NCBI GenBank assembly: GCA_016169945.1 | Contig: JADLSH010000390.1 | Location: forward strand, 124,001 to 188,000 | DNA: 64,000 bases | Reading direction: 5' to 3' | Source of the DNA: Trachythela sp. YZ-2020 | Lineage: Eukaryota > Cnidaria > Anthozoa > Malacalcyonacea > Clavulariidae | Part shown: piece by piece, positions 52,801-64,000 of the stretch | Layout of the letters: every line of letters starts with the position of its first letter | Position numbering within the stretch: position 1 is the first letter of the stretch | Translations under genes and position numbers: made by a program | The notes under the pieces: generated by a model | What the model saw: the letters and a program-made list of their open reading frames with translations, nothing else | Database searches by the model: none | What the model was told of the DNA's origin: nothing

Positions 52801-55800
52801 AGATTACAGATAAAATTATACTAACAAAATCTAGCACCTGGCGACAATGTCAAGAAATACAGAATAAAACATATTCTGAATAATAGTGTCACACACACGC
52901 AGCTGTTCAGAAAACTCCCTTCAATTCGACTCGTGCAAGTGACGTCACAACTCGTTTCTTTTCCACCACTTTGGGTAGCAAAATCAAACCAATTAAAATG
53001 AAATCCCACATGGCTGACATTAATACGTACGCCAACGTTCCTTAATAACTCGAGTTCTAGACAATAGCTAAAACAACAAAATATACACCAAAAGACTGCG
53101 TTGTTCAAGGATTCTATCGAGATATACTGTACAGTAGCTGGTCCTAGAACTCTCAGTATTTCGCAAGATATAATGCCACCTAAAATTGCGGATTATTTAC
53201 CATGACGTAATATTCTTGCGTAACAGCACGAGCCGAATTGGACGGAGGTTTTCCAAAGAACGAAGCAATTTTACTGTTCTGAACACAAAAGCAAGTGTTA
53301 CAGCTTGAACGGGCGAACCGAGGCCTCGTTTGCATATTTTAAAATTAAAACTAGCCAATCACGCGATCGTATTTTTTTAAATTTTCAAACCATTATAACT
53401 GAACAATACAAATGTAAATTTCGGTTATAATTGTTTGAAAATTTAAAAAATTACGATCGCGAGATTGGCTAGCTTTAATTTAAAAATATGCCAAATATGC
53501 AAAATATGCAAACGCGGCCTCGGTTCGCCCGTTTAAGCCAGGGCGCTTGGTTGAAGCTGTAAACGGAGATTTTGTCAATAGTTAATAATATGAACAAAGG
53601 TAAGAGCTTTCCACGAAATATGAAACTCAGAATTTTGGTTTGTATGTTCCTGTATAGCTGTTGATTTCAAAACTTGCAAAAGTGAAATTTCGATCAATCC
53701 AAAAAAGTTTTGTAAAAATTCATGAATTTCAAGGATTATTTTTTCCTTCTGATTTAGTGTGAAATAAATCAGCTAGTTCGAACAACCGATCTTTGCCCCT
53801 TCGGAGCTTAGTAACCATTGACGGCATTGTATATCTCTCAAGTTTACTAACGCACCATGCAAGACTAAAAATATTAACCTTTCTTTCCAACCAGGAAATA
53901 ACTTTATCATGGTTAAGTTTGCAAACAACAAGGTCGTCTTCTCTCTTCACATCAGTGACCAGAGTCAAATCCTCGTTGGTTATATACTGAGATAGTTTAC
54001 AGATATGTTCATTGTTGGAATCTTGTAATATATGGTCTAAGGTCATAAACTATAAAAAATAACAACAGTTTACACTAAAAACAGTGAACACTCGTGAAAA
54101 TACGGATCAAATGTGAACGAACACACACACAATAAGAATTAAGGGCCTGGTCATATGAGTGCATGGGACGAATTATTTCTGTGCATGTTCATGACTGGTT
54201 TGGTCCCGCCTTGGTGCAGGGCCCTGATTACAGAAACTGTACTGTCGATACCATGACTGTAATACTGTCTATCATCTTAGTCCATCATCTTAAATGAAAA
54301 CAGCAAAAAACATCCATTGCATCACCAGTCAAGTGAGGGTAAAGTGTTTATATGGAAGATTTTATCTTGAATGATATCCCATCTAGCAATGGATCTCACC
54401 CAGATGAGGTTATAGCCAAGCTCATATGAACAGACCCTAACTGTACCTTGGTTGAAGTATTTTTCAGGAAAGGAAGAACCATAAATAAAGGATCAACTCT
54501 TGTTGCAAAATATAGACTTCCATCTACAGGTTTTGTTTTAAAAAATATATCTTAGAACTAATGATATTCTATTATTATACCAACAGTATGTGTCATAATA
54601 CAACAAAATTATATATTCATTATAAAGCTGTATTTAAAATTTAGTTCTAAAATTGAATGTTTCCAGTTTACTATCAAAATGAATAAACCTGAAAACATTA
54701 GGTTACCGTATGTCAATTTGCAATTTTGTACAGTCACATAAACATGTACATGTACATTATAAACTGCATATTATGTTAACCAACTTGTTGTGTAGTTGCT
54801 TATGCTTGCTTATAGAATATAGAAGAAGCCCTTTGTGAACAAATTGTTGTTGTAAAATGCACACATAGTAAGAACTGATTTACTTAAAGAGAAAGCATCA
54901 AGAATTTTGAAGCCATTTGTCTTGTACCTCCTGGTAGATGTAAAAAGACCATTTCACATGAGATTTTTAAATACCTTGCAAAACAGAGTTATCAATAAAC
55001 CAGGATCTTGGAGATTCACTAAATTTTACAATTTCAAAAATTTCCTGTTCATTTTCCCTGAATAAATATTGCCGATTGTGACCTGTAAAATTGAATTATG
55101 AGCATACTAATGAATCATATATGTGAAGAAACACTGTGCAATAATTAGAACACTGTGCAATAATTAGAACACTGTACAATAATTAGAACACTGTACAATG
55201 TATACACATTTTATAAAGATATAGATATACAGTATACCTGTTTTTGGATGTGGCAACATGACAAAATGGTCATCCTCAACAACTTCATCTTGTCCTAAGT
55301 ATTTTGAAATTACCTTCATTAACTTGCATGGATATTTATAAACAGCATGTCAAAAGTGCATTTGCCCTGACAAGCAATTCTAACACTAAATATGAATGGT
55401 TAGTTGTGTTGGATTGGAGCATATTGGACTGCCAGCCAGTCTCATTTTACCAGAACATATGTCTGATACAAAAAATAATCCAATACACATGTTGTCCAGT
55501 ATTGTGTAACTCAGGGGCCTTATGGTAACCATTATAGAAGACCATGCTTGTCTGATAAGCATGGCAGCCTGGCAAGCAATGAATTTTGACTTATAATGTT
55601 GATATTGGGAAAATATTATCTCATTTACCAGGTTGTTTTGCTAGTTGCAATTGCACATGGTATTGCATAGCATCTCTTTATAATTAACATAAAAACATCT
55701 TCACCCCATTTCTGCCCATATCTTGCCTGTTTCATGTGAGATTTGGGGACACAACATAATTTTGACAATAAAAATAACTACACAGCAAGATCAGTCTTAG

Positions 55801-56284
55801 TGGGATGTCCCTTTAAATGAGCCAGCTCAACTCCCGTATAAAACGAGTTTAAAACGAGTATAATTGCATTAGAAAACATGTGTGCCTTGTTATCTCAGTC
55901 CAAGAGTGGGGGATTTCGACATCTGTACCTTGCCCAACAGTAGGGATTTTAACTACAAATTTTTAAAAATATCAAAATTCCCTTGCGTTGCCCGCATCCA
56001 CAGTGGGTGCGGGCCAGGTGCGGGCAACCCAAGGGAATTTTTACACACCCCTCAGGGGGAAAACATTGATAGCACCATTGCTATATTTTACTATAGTATA
56101 ATATACATATATCGATCGACTCCATCTTCCCCACTTTTGGGAGTGGATGGTTGTTCTTGGAACTAAAGTATATTTAATATTACAACTCACCTGGTAAAAT
56201 GAAAACCCATTTGTTGTTTCCGCTGTCTTGACTTAGTACTTCCTTTATAGTCTTTGATGGTTTTGATCTACTTGACCGCCGCAT
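49813..56284 (-). CDS. RNASEH2B: Ribonuclease H2 subunit B
   Basis: Ten exons in minus order: 56284-56191, 55294-55238, 55082-54975, 54523-54447, 54049-53879, 52729-52627, 51991-51910, 51811-51763, 50751-50668, 49923-49813. The sum is 936 nt (311 aa), nearly the human length (312). Landmarks: VFILPG near the start, YLFRENEQEIFEI, SWFIDNSVL, YFATRVDPLFMVLPFL, ISWLERK, DYLRYAFGLVSDYI and a C-terminal PIP box (MKSISSFF) before a lysine-rich end. RNase H2 is a nuclear A-B-C trimer that cuts RNA in RNA-DNA hybrids and starts removal of single ribonucleotides; subunit B binds PCNA through the PIP box. Phases agree at every junction, and the gene is complete. Introns hold two SINE insertions, a hairpin MITE and a 20-bp tandem repeat. 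Confidence 0.95.
49995..50385. mobile_element. Head-to-head pair of tRNA-derived SINEs
   Basis: The right copy (50218-50385, plus) has a tRNA-like head with A box TGGCTCAGTTGGTAGAGC and B box GGGTTTGATTCC. The left copy (about 49995-50165) is the inverted version (GCTCTACCAACTGAGC-like, ACTCTACCAACTGAGCTACG). Both share GCAAACCAAAGGT and the GTGACAAT-type end. It lies in the last RNASEH2B intron. The heads differ from the SINE at 1071, so this is another family. Confidence 0.7.
51066..51325 (-). mobile_element. tRNA-derived SINE, copy 2
   Basis: In reverse complement it has the same head (A box TGGCGCGGTCGTCAGGGC, B box GTTCGATTCTC) and the TTTTCTCCGGGCACTCCGG body as copy 1. After ACTTGATGTAAAG the 3' tail is different: GCGCATTTGATCAT and TTTGCGCTATAGAAATG. 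It lies in an RNASEH2B intron. Confidence 0.7.
53303..53539. mobile_element. Hairpin MITE in RNASEH2B intron
   Basis: The arms start GCTTGAACGGGCGAACCGAG and end in its inverted copy (CTCGGTTCGCCCGTTTAAGC). The inner part GCCAATC.CGCGATCGTA and the run of A/T also mirror. The spacer is about 60 bp. The TIR is long relative to the element and non-coding. Confidence 0.75.
54146..54440. mobile_element. Degenerate inverted-repeat element
   Basis: AGGGCCTGGTCATATGAG at the left and CTCATATGAACAGACCCTAA at the right are imperfect inverted ends around a non-coding interior. The right end touches RNASEH2B exon 54447-54523 on its donor side, so part of the intron start comes from this element. Confidence 0.5.
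55131..55199. repeat. About 20-bp tandem repeat, 3-4 copies
   Basis: ACACTGTGCAATAATTAGA repeats in tandem with G/A exchange in TGTGC/TGTAC. It lies in an RNASEH2B intron. Confidence 0.9.
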
Positions 56285-57208
56285 TTTCACACAAATATCA
56301 AAATACGTGAATAAAATCAGATTTTTACTACAGCTTACAGTTTATTACGACACAGTTAAGCACATTACTGTTATGTAATCGCACTAATAAAGAACTATAT
56401 TATAAGAAGTTTAATATTATGGATGTAAACATTGCCATTCGGTCAATCATATCGTTTGTTTCGCGCCAAAATTTTATGGAACATTAGATAAAGTATATTG
56501 CCTGTCTTGGAGATAGACCACTGTCCTGCGAAAGCTCTCCTCGTGGTCGCTGAATCGGGTGGTTAATCACTGTGCCTGCCCCACTGATCTGAAAATATAT
56601 ATATGTTATTTACCGGGTGGGAGGGCCGTACTGGAAAAATATTTTTCCGGACCGAAAGTAAAAAAATAAAGTACCATATTTTCAGATCAGTGGCCTGCCC
56701 CAGTGACTGGCCTGCCCCTCTGAGATCCTCCCCCCCGAATCCCAAAAAATACTTCGTGAATCGTCGTATTTATTTAGGATTTATCGTACAAAGAATAAAC
56801 ATTCTAATAGACATGTGTCGATAAATTTGGTGTTAGCACAATATAAACCCGATATGAAAAGAGGAAGTCATTCAGTTCTATAATTTATATAAAGTGTCAG
56901 CATCTCATTTTAAACCTTGAATGCGTGGCACAACAAGTCGTCGTCGTCGTCGTTCTCGTGTATGATATATTACTTCAAACACTATATTAAAGAAGACGTC
57001 GTGTACATAACCTGTAAAGTTCTCTTAATCCGCCGTTTTCATCTATATCTTTCCTTTATCTAGCTTTCCCTTCTTCCTTTCTTATCTTAATTTCCCAATT
57101 AATTCTCTCTAATTTCTCTTAATTAGATTATATTCATATATAATATGTATTGTAAATAGTGTAAGTTATAGCCGGTATTTATATATCGTTAATATTGATA
57201 TAATTTAT

Positions 57209-57285
57209 AGTTGCAGGACCCCACTGAAAAACACTATAGACGGTGATTGGGTATCCTGGTATAAAGATAATAATAATAATAAAAA
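57209..57285 (+). mobile_element. 3' terminus of a CR1/L2-like LINE
   Basis: GCAGGACCCCACTGAAAAAC, GGTATCCTGGTATAAAG and (TAA)n form the typical hairpin-plus-microsatellite end of an L2-type LINE. The preceding 300 bp are probably its 3' UTR. No ORF remains. Confidence 0.5.
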
Positions 57286-57801
57286 AAATGTTGATTGTTT
57301 TTTGTGATACATATCAATGTTGACCTTTTTCGGTATACATTTTAATGCCAAAGCTGACTGTTTTATGTTCAATTAAAAAACTATTCATTGTTTCTCAATT
57401 TTTTTAATTTATTTATTTATAAACTTTGCCGATGAAACATAATGTTACGTTACATAACAGGACAAAAACAAAACGTACATAATGAAATACAGTACATGAC
57501 CACGGCTGGGTGACCGTAACAGCGTTTAGCCAATTACTGCGGGCCCGAATTTAACCTTTTTCGCCGTCATTTTAATACCTAATCTCCAGTCAGGCGAAAT
57601 TATGAGAGGAAATATTTAGGGGGAACTTTCTTTTTGTGAGGTGTGAAGATTTATCGATTATCTTGGCAAAATCAACTGATAAGCTACCCTTTCTATACTA
57701 ACTGCCCCACAAACATGTTCGATTCAAATAATCAACAATATAAGTTATACAAAAGGACTGGGGTGTTACGGCAATCAGTTTTCCATCTGGGGAATATTTA
57801 A

Positions 57802-57902
57802 GTTATTCTACGAACTCGAGTCGTATATGAGCTGATAGCCGACGAGGAGCGATAGCGCCGAGTCGGCTATCAGTCATATACGACGAGAGTGAGTAGAATA
57901 AC
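57802..57902. repeat. Palindromic element 1
   Basis: GTTATTCTAC at the left mirrors GTAGAATAAC at the right. TCGTATATGAG-CTGATAGCCGAC and GTCGGCTATCAG-TCATATACGA form the inner stem. The centre GAGGAGCGATAGCGCCGAG links to the palindrome at 60303. Confidence 0.75.
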
Positions 57903-58153
57903 TGTTTTATTATATACACAAGCTCTGGATATGAACAGAACATTTTGGCGTACTTTTTCCAAGTAACACTTGAATTTCCTCTTCATTTAATTGTCCAAAT
58001 CTGGCAGCCATATTTTCTACTTTTCTCTACTAGCAGGATATGAGCTAGTTACTGTTCTCTCAGTAAGTCAGTATATTTGTCCTTTCAACTGATTGTTCCA
58101 GATCCCAGAAACCATCAGGTAGTCTAAATATCTTACACCACAAACCCGGCGGA

Positions 58154-58363
58154 TTAATCCCACACTGCATGCGTATTGTGTATTGCAATAATCTTGGAAC
58201 CATCAGATATGTTTGAAATATCAAAAATGTGCAATTGATTTGGGACTACATTGGACTGTCTATAGTCGCTATCTGTTGCTAATATTAAGCCATCTGGAGA
58301 GAGACTAGTACAACCACTATGTACATAACAAGTCATTTGAAGAATCACAAATTTCTTGACCAT
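58154..58363 (-). pseudogene. WD40-like fragment
   Basis: The minus-strand ORF contains CTSLSPDGLILATDSD and QLHIFDISN, which resembles one WD40 blade (SPDG...LATGS...L.IFDI). It ends in a stop directly after HNTHAVWD. No further blades or good splice sites are visible beside it, so it is probably a gene fragment or pseudogene. A single exon of an unrecognised gene is possible. Confidence 0.35.
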
Positions 58364-59699
58364 TTTTTACGCGTTGCTCGAACCACAGTCAAACAAGATA
58401 CATTTTGTAGAAGGCAATAGTCCAAGAATGGATGACTACATGGATTATTCCTTTGAATTATTGGCAAGAAAGGTGTTGGATGTATATAATTTGGAACAAG
58501 TAATAGAAACTCACCAGAATATCACCTTATAAGCCTCACAAACCTTAAGGGACGGACCATTATAGAAAAGTGATGGGAGGAGGGGAATTTCGGAAATGCA
58601 ATAATTTTTTTTGTACACCTATAAAAGTAACAAAAATTTCACTCGATGGCTGGAAATATATTTTTTAAAGTGAAATTTACAGGCCTAGTTTATACGTCCC
58701 ATTTACATGGGATGAAAAAGAGAAGTTTGTATTTACAATATAAAATTATGAATAACAAATGATGAACCGAGGATTTTTGTAGGTGGGGGGTTGTGTGGGG
58801 GTCCATGGGTTGTTCAATTTTACATCAACAAAAAAAGTCAGTAATTTACACTGATCTCCTTTGTGGAAAGCACAAAGCTTCGCAACTTATAAAGAGGTTT
58901 GTGAATATTTATTAATACACAATTCATCAATCTTTGTTCCAAAAAGTTATTTAAGAGTTGTTTGGTTGTATTATTGGCTTTTTTACATGCGGCCACAGAT
59001 TACAGGTAAACTACGTCAAGCGTTCCTCTTTCATCCTAATTCATTTGCAATTTTAGTTCCTTAGAAGTTCCTCAGTTCCTGTTAGAAGTTCGTTTTGTAT
59101 CAGGTCTTCTTTTCCTCCCCTCCACCCGCATTTAAGGAAGGGAAATATAGACCTGATACTCAGCTTACTCCAGTAAAGTATAATTAGAGTAAGTTGGTAA
59201 AATTTAAGACTAAAGTTATCCTTATATAAAAGCTTCAGGATTTTAAACAAATTCTAAGAGTACAATAGACTGATTACTAGCCTGTGTAGCAGGTGGTATT
59301 AGCAGGCACATATATGCGTGAGAAGAGAAATACCCGTTAAGTATTTTGAGTTCCGCCCACCAAGTATGTTTGTTATACCTAAGAATTCAAGATTTTGCAA
59401 CACACAATTTTAAACTTTTTACAACCCGCTCATCCCCAAGTTTTGAAATTAATAACATTCGCTCTGTGTACAATTGCAAGCATCAATGAATTGGTTTTGT
59501 TCCTATGTGATATACACACAATGAGTTGACCATCATATTTTACTGGATATTTTGTTGGAGTTGGAGGTCCATCCGTCATTAGTATCCGAAGTTTTCTGAC
59601 GTGTGCAAAGAGTGTGTATTGATAGAGTATCATCTGGTTGGAAAGAGGTACCAGCTTCCTTTTTTTATCCTTTCCTTCTAATGGTAAATGCCTTAGAAT

Positions 59700-60013
59700 C
59701 GCGGAGGTGGATCGAAGTACATGGATGACCTAACCATAGGTGAAATTCTTCATATTATGCATATATAACTCCAGACCTGCTCTAGTACCCTAGAGATGAC
59801 ATCTGCGAGTTCATCAATGAGAAGAAAATGTTACTTAATCCAGTAAAATGTAAAGAGATGCCTTTTTGTTTCAAAAAGAGGACCACTATCATTGATCATA
59901 TTATTATTAATAACAGTCCGCTTGAAAGGGTTTCAACCTATAAACTGCTGGGAGTAAATTTGTCATCAAACCTAAACTTAAAAACAACCGAAATCAATCA
60001 AACTATGCATTAA
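59700..60013 (+). pseudogene. LINE reverse transcriptase fragment
   Basis: The stretch contains FVDD-like residues near 59725 (ATGGATGACCTAACC) and then LLNPVKCKEM plus INNSPLERVSTYKLLGV, a segment seen just after the catalytic motif in CR1-type LINEs. Frames are broken and both ends are lost. Confidence 0.7.
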
Positions 60014-60302
60014 CCCTAAGTACAACAGTGGCCACTTTAGTATTTTACTCTGGGTTAAAAATGTTCTGGGCTGGAATTACAGCACACTTCAGTGAAGGGT
60101 GGGGATTGATGATGTATGAAGTACTGTTATTTACTATTCACAACTTTTGACTTTTAATATAACATTCAACAAAATAAGTACAGTTACAAAACAAAGCCAC
60201 ATATTCAAATTACTATAATAAACAAACGTGTACAGTGATCAAAGTAGCAAAATGCTTTCGAGTTGATCACTGCATGTATGTGTCACAAGAGCACGCTATT
60301 TA

Positions 60303-60406
60303 ACAATTAGACAACGAGGCCGAGTTGGCTATGAGCGAATAGTCAACGAGGCGAAGCCGAGTTGACTATTCGCTCATAGCCAACGAGGCCGAGTTGTCTA
60401 ATTGTT
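60303..60406. repeat. Palindromic element 2 with three AACGAGGC-GAGTT cores
   Basis: AACAATTAGACAAC...TTGGCTATGAGCGAATAGTCAA is followed by its inverted copy. The core phrase AACGAGGCCGAGTT (with a longer middle version AACGAGGCGAAGCCGAGTT) occurs three times in the same direction, so the palindrome is interrupted at these cores. Confidence 0.8.
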
Positions 60407-60921
60407 TTAGTATAAACTATAGCATTTATTGAGAACTAGGGAACACAATACAAAAGTAAACAAAAGTATTAATATTAATTTTAAACGTGAATTTTCACGC
60501 CATTGTTTTGAATTTTGCTACTAGTAGACTATCACTAATAGTCTACGAGTAGCGTAGCCAATCAGAACGCAGGAAAAGTGATAGTCTATTACTAAGTTTA
60601 TACTAATAAAGGTTAGGGTTAGGGCACCTAAAGGGCATAGGGTTCAAGAGGAGCAGTTGCCCCTCCTACAGATATAAATCAGCCTGGATTATGATTGGAA
60701 CGTTCTAATTAGTTAAAAAATCCAAAAAATTAAGCCACGATACCAATTCCTGTTTTTAGGGATAAATTTTTAAAAAATTAAATACTTCTTTTGCCGTACT
60801 TCGTGAGTAGCCGTAAACAGCCGGAAATTATCGGAAACATTTTGTCGTCTCTCGCAGTTCGCCGTTTTCGAAGCAAGAGTAATTTTCATCTAATGTTTTC
60901 AAGCGAAATATTTCGTAAAGA

Positions 60922-61125
60922 ATGACCCCAATTACCGACTCGTTTGTGGAAAATGCTCTGGTAAACAACGTAAAAGATCCTCGTTGGTTGCAAGTGGAGG
61001 TTTGCCGGGAATTTCAGCGTGGAAAATGCACAAGAGAGGTATCTGAATGTCGATTTGCACATCCTGACGAAAACGTATTAGTTGAAAATGGTGGCAGAGT
61101 TACAGCTTGTTTTGATTCAATGAAG
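60922..61125 (+). CDS. MBNL: Muscleblind-like RNA-binding protein, first coding exon
   Basis: The ATG at 60922 opens a 68-codon exon ending at a GT donor after CFDSMK (61125), phase 0. It contains [15 protein letters not shown] and ECRFAHP, giving a CCCH zinc finger of spacing C-x7-C-x6-C-x3-H, then [15 protein letters not shown], which starts the second finger. This layout and the splice position match muscleblind proteins, which bind YGCY RNA and control alternative splicing. The next exon (GRC...CKY.HP) is not found in the remaining 2.9 kb, so the first coding intron runs past the window. Confidence 0.9.
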
Positions 61126-62630
61126 GTAATTTTTTACGTTAACAAGTTTATTGCTTGATTTATTTATGTATTTCAGAAAGACAGATTTTAGTATTTGTGT
61201 GGATATAAGTATATAATTATAAATGACAATTTCAGAATTTCTCAATTCCTGTAGTAAAATATTGTAAATCATTGTAAATCATTTTACCTGTTACTTGTCT
61301 TGTCAGCGTCAAATTCAATACGTCCTATTCAATCAGTGGAGGGTTTCGACAATTCTGATTTTTACTATGTTCCAAAATATGAAAAGATTTTCACTTTTCT
61401 AGGAAGACTTGCTGAGTAGTGCAAATTTCCTACTCTTTTTTATGTTTATTGAAAATTTTAGCATTTTCTACCTTTTTGCATTGCTTCATGATCAGGCCTC
61501 CTTCTTTGAGACTGAGCCATTCATATGCCCCCAGACTGGAATCTTTGCAAATCGCACGGGGAAGAAATATTGCCTCCTATTTTTTGTGCAGATGTGCAAA
61601 AAAAGAACCAATAAATTTGCGCAGGTGTTTGACAAATATATACCAACAGTGGCATTGTAAGTGACAAATATATTTAATATTGCATGTTTACTATTTCTTT
61701 AGACAATGTTTACTTCACCCAAAGAACAAATTTGCACGTATAATGTTCAAAAACATACATAATAGTGCAGATGACACCCTGATTTTTAATTGTGCGCAGA
61801 TATTATTCAGGTTTTCCACGCGCAGAAGATTCCAGTCTGGTATGCCCCTCTCATATATTTAAAAATATACATCAGGTCAAAGGTTGTGACAAGTTGCAAG
61901 GTCTCGCACAGTAACCTATGGTGGTGACTGTAAGATTGAAATATTGTGATAGGGTTCTGAAATTATGTCTGCAATCAATGAACATTGGTACTAGCGTTAA
62001 TCTATGATTTTTAAGCTTGATGCGAATGACGGAGTATACCTCAAAGAGACTGTTGTTAATAATGTGTTGCATGCATATTGGAATAGAGGTGATACAAATA
62101 TTGTAACTTTAACATAATTACCAGGGGTCAGGGCTATTAATGAGTGTTATATGATTTTATTACTTAATAAGTATATGCAATTACGAGTTACGGTGGAACA
62201 AAAAATAACAAATTTGTTTTGACTTTCGAGACGTTGCTTTATTGTTTCATGTTTTAAGGTACGTTTACACGCAGCGATTTGTCTGGCCGATTTTAAGTTT
62301 TGCTGAATGTTAATGACGAATATTTGAGTTGATGATGTCGTCATGATGACGTTTGCCACGTATTTTTCAAACATCATTAACGTGCATCTGAAATCGGCAC
62401 TCGTCAAGAAATATACAGTGTTTCTCTGGCAAGATTTCAGCAGAGATTCCGATGAAAAAACGATTTAAAATTCTATCGAAAGGCATACAAATGTGACCGG
62501 TCAAAATGACCAGTGAGGCAAAAAAGTGACCTGTCAAGAGGCAGTTTTGACCGGTCATTGTCCGTTGGCCGTCCGTTATTTTTACCCCTGCAAATAACAT
62601 TGAATTTTCTCTTGGCAGCAAACACTGGTA

Positions 62631-62874
62631 TATATTCTATAGTTATTAGCACTTCCACCCAAATTAGTAATATATTTTAAACGAGACAATCTTTGCTCTG
62701 CGCTATCACAAGTTATATTCATTGTAATCGATTGTTTTAACAAACACACTGGTATATATCTATATTCTATAGTTATTAGCACTTCCACCCAAATTAGTAA
62801 TATATTTTAAACGAGACAATCTTTGCTCTGCGCTATCACAAGTTATATTCATTGTAATCGATTGTTTTAACAAA
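62631..62874. repeat. Two-copy tandem duplication of about 120 bp
   Basis: AACACTGGTATATATTCTAT ... GTAATCGATTGTTTTAACAA occurs twice with nearly no changes; the second copy has a small TATC insertion. It looks recent. Confidence 0.9.
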
Positions 62875-63379
62875 TCGATATTCCTGTCTGTTCATTTAAG
62901 TCTCCACTGCGTGGAGTAGCTATATCATGCAATAGGCCTTCGTGTAGCAGCCCAGTAACATCCCAAAAAAGTCAGCGAATGTAAGAAGTGCCTGGCATCC
63001 GCCAACAAAAGAAACACTTTCGAGGGAAATACTCAATAGAATCACTCGGAAAAACAACGGGTTAATTCTTATTTACGCAGTCACCTATGGCTAGGTACCT
63101 GCAATTTATGGTTAAACTTTGCATCAGTTTTTCGTCTTGGTTTTAAGGAATGTTCACTGATATTTTAATCTTAGTGCTGCTAGTAAACCAAGCAATACCT
63201 TAACGAAGACAGTTGCGCCAGAGGTTCAGTCAAAGAGTCAAGAAGACCAAGGGAAAGAACTTTTTTCATGGTGAAGGAAAAACAAGCAACTCTGGCAGCT
63301 CATCGAAGATTCCTCTTAAACATTTTTCGGGAAATACAGCGAGAACACATTCACAATTAGTATATTTTCACAAAGCAAA

Positions 63380-63830
63380 CTGAAAAACTGCCATGTCCTA
63401 TGATATAAAACGAAGCAGAAAAAAGGATATGAAGAAAGACAACAAGTTCCAACACAAATGGCTCTTTGACCCAGACATTTCAAGGCGTACTTTAACAAAT
63501 ATCTGGTCCCTACATTTATTGATGGTAAAGGTATGTTTTGTGCTCTATGTAGAATGCACAATATTTTCCAGCCTAAACAGTGTGGAACACTTATCCAAAT
63601 GCCCGATGCCGAACGGGAACAATTCGTCTACATTTCAAGGACACTGGTAAGCGCACAATGCATTCAGATGCTATCTCTACAGAGAAGTTCAGAAAGAAGT
63701 TTAGAAAGAAGTTCAGTCTTATTTTGTTCAACAAAAACGAAGAGAAGAGCAACAGATCAACACTGTGTATGAGAAGATATTCCGTTCCCTTTATTGGCTT
63801 AGCCCGGAAGACTTAGCCCGGAAGAAAGTT
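63380..63830 (+). pseudogene. Broken zinc-finger/transposase-derived ORF (ZNF862/hAT-like)
   Basis: Pieces in different frames give KFQHKWLFDPD, then GMFCALCRMHN with a CxxC finger, then GTIRLHFKDTGKRTMHSDA. Together they resemble the N-terminal BED/TTF-like finger of hAT-derived proteins such as ZNF862 (W...GMFC.LC...H...H). At least two frameshifts separate them, so the copy is dead. Confidence 0.5.
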
Positions 63831-64000
63831 GCAAATGAATTAGGAACTTAAAAGAGGAACGCCTAACCTGGATTGGCTCCACTAGTCAGCAACGACTTTA
63901 ATTTGACCTCATGTTATACGCAAGTATAGTATACTATATTTCTGAACAGTTTGTTTTGCACGAGTATTCTATACTTTAATTACACATTTTACACTTTTTA

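Larger units (their letters stand above)
56285..60921. other. Intergenic region between RNASEH2B and the muscleblind gene
   Basis: This contains the presumed shared upstream area of RNASEH2B (minus) and, far right, the 5' UTR of the muscleblind gene. A short inverted repeat lies at 56586-56690 (GATCTGAAAATAT). A LINE 3' end lies at about 56900-57285 (GGACCCCACTGAAAAACACTATAGACGG-type tail ending in TAA repeats). Two related palindromes lie at 57802-57902 and 60303-60406. A short minus ORF at 58028-57928 begins MAARFGQLNEEEIQVLL, resembling the start of KDZ/ZMYM-type transposon-derived proteins. A minus ORF at 59633-59430 is unrecognised. Confidence 0.5.
61126..64000. other. First coding intron of the muscleblind gene (partial)
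   Basis: AT-rich intronic DNA with a tandem duplication (62631-62874) and a broken transposon-derived ORF (63380-63830). The area of about 62255-62580 has inverted GACCGGTC/GTCAAAATGACC motifs. I see no second zinc-finger exon. Confidence 0.6.

Overview
The window is animal (metazoan) nuclear DNA: AT-rich, with short exons, GT-AG introns and many nested mobile elements. The gene content (a DOCK-family exchange factor, RNASEH2B, a muscleblind gene, MANSC-domain receptors) and the CR1/L2-like LINE and tRNA-SINE families suggest an invertebrate, most likely a cnidarian. That assignment is an inference. I placed all exon borders by hand, using GT-AG signals, phase agreement between exons and family similarity.

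Layout. (1) 385-20047, plus strand: the 3' part (20 exons) of a DOCK9/10/11-like gene covering most of the DHR-2 exchange domain. Its 8.9-kb intron holds an intact LINE ORF, a TTAA-flanked terminal-inverted-repeat (TIR) element with a LINE remnant inside it, a 1.9-kb fold-back element and two smaller inverted-repeat elements. (2) 20048-22381: intergenic, with small repeats. (3) 22382-27408, plus: a small type I membrane receptor with a signal peptide, one MANSC domain and a TM segment. It has either a short tail (stop at 25391, two AATAAA motifs downstream) or a long tail that weakly resembles a CARD/death fold. (4) 28594-46767, plus: 20 exons of a giant relative, open in one frame for about 1,795 residues. 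It has a glycosylation-rich stalk, ten MANSC domains, two copies of another cysteine module, a TM exon of the same length (91 nt) and phase as in the small receptor, and an unrelated cytoplasmic tail. Almost all extracellular exons are phase 1-1. No separate signal-peptide exon is visible for the large gene, so the two may be isoforms of one locus.

(5) 48243-49490: a 48-bp minisatellite of about 26 units. (6) 49813-56284, minus: a complete 10-exon RNASEH2B gene (311 aa) with a C-terminal PIP box. (7) 56285-60921: intergenic, with LINE ends, two related palindromes and weak ORFs. (8) 60922-61125, plus: the first coding exon of a muscleblind-like RNA-binding protein, followed by its intron to the window end with a broken transposon-derived ORF.

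The least ordinary region is the MANSC receptor locus at 22-47 kb. It shows exon-shuffling expansion, a recent exon duplication, apparent coordinated loss of a cysteine pair in two domains, and differing tails. Its function cannot be read from the sequence; a cell-surface recognition or adhesion role is a guess.
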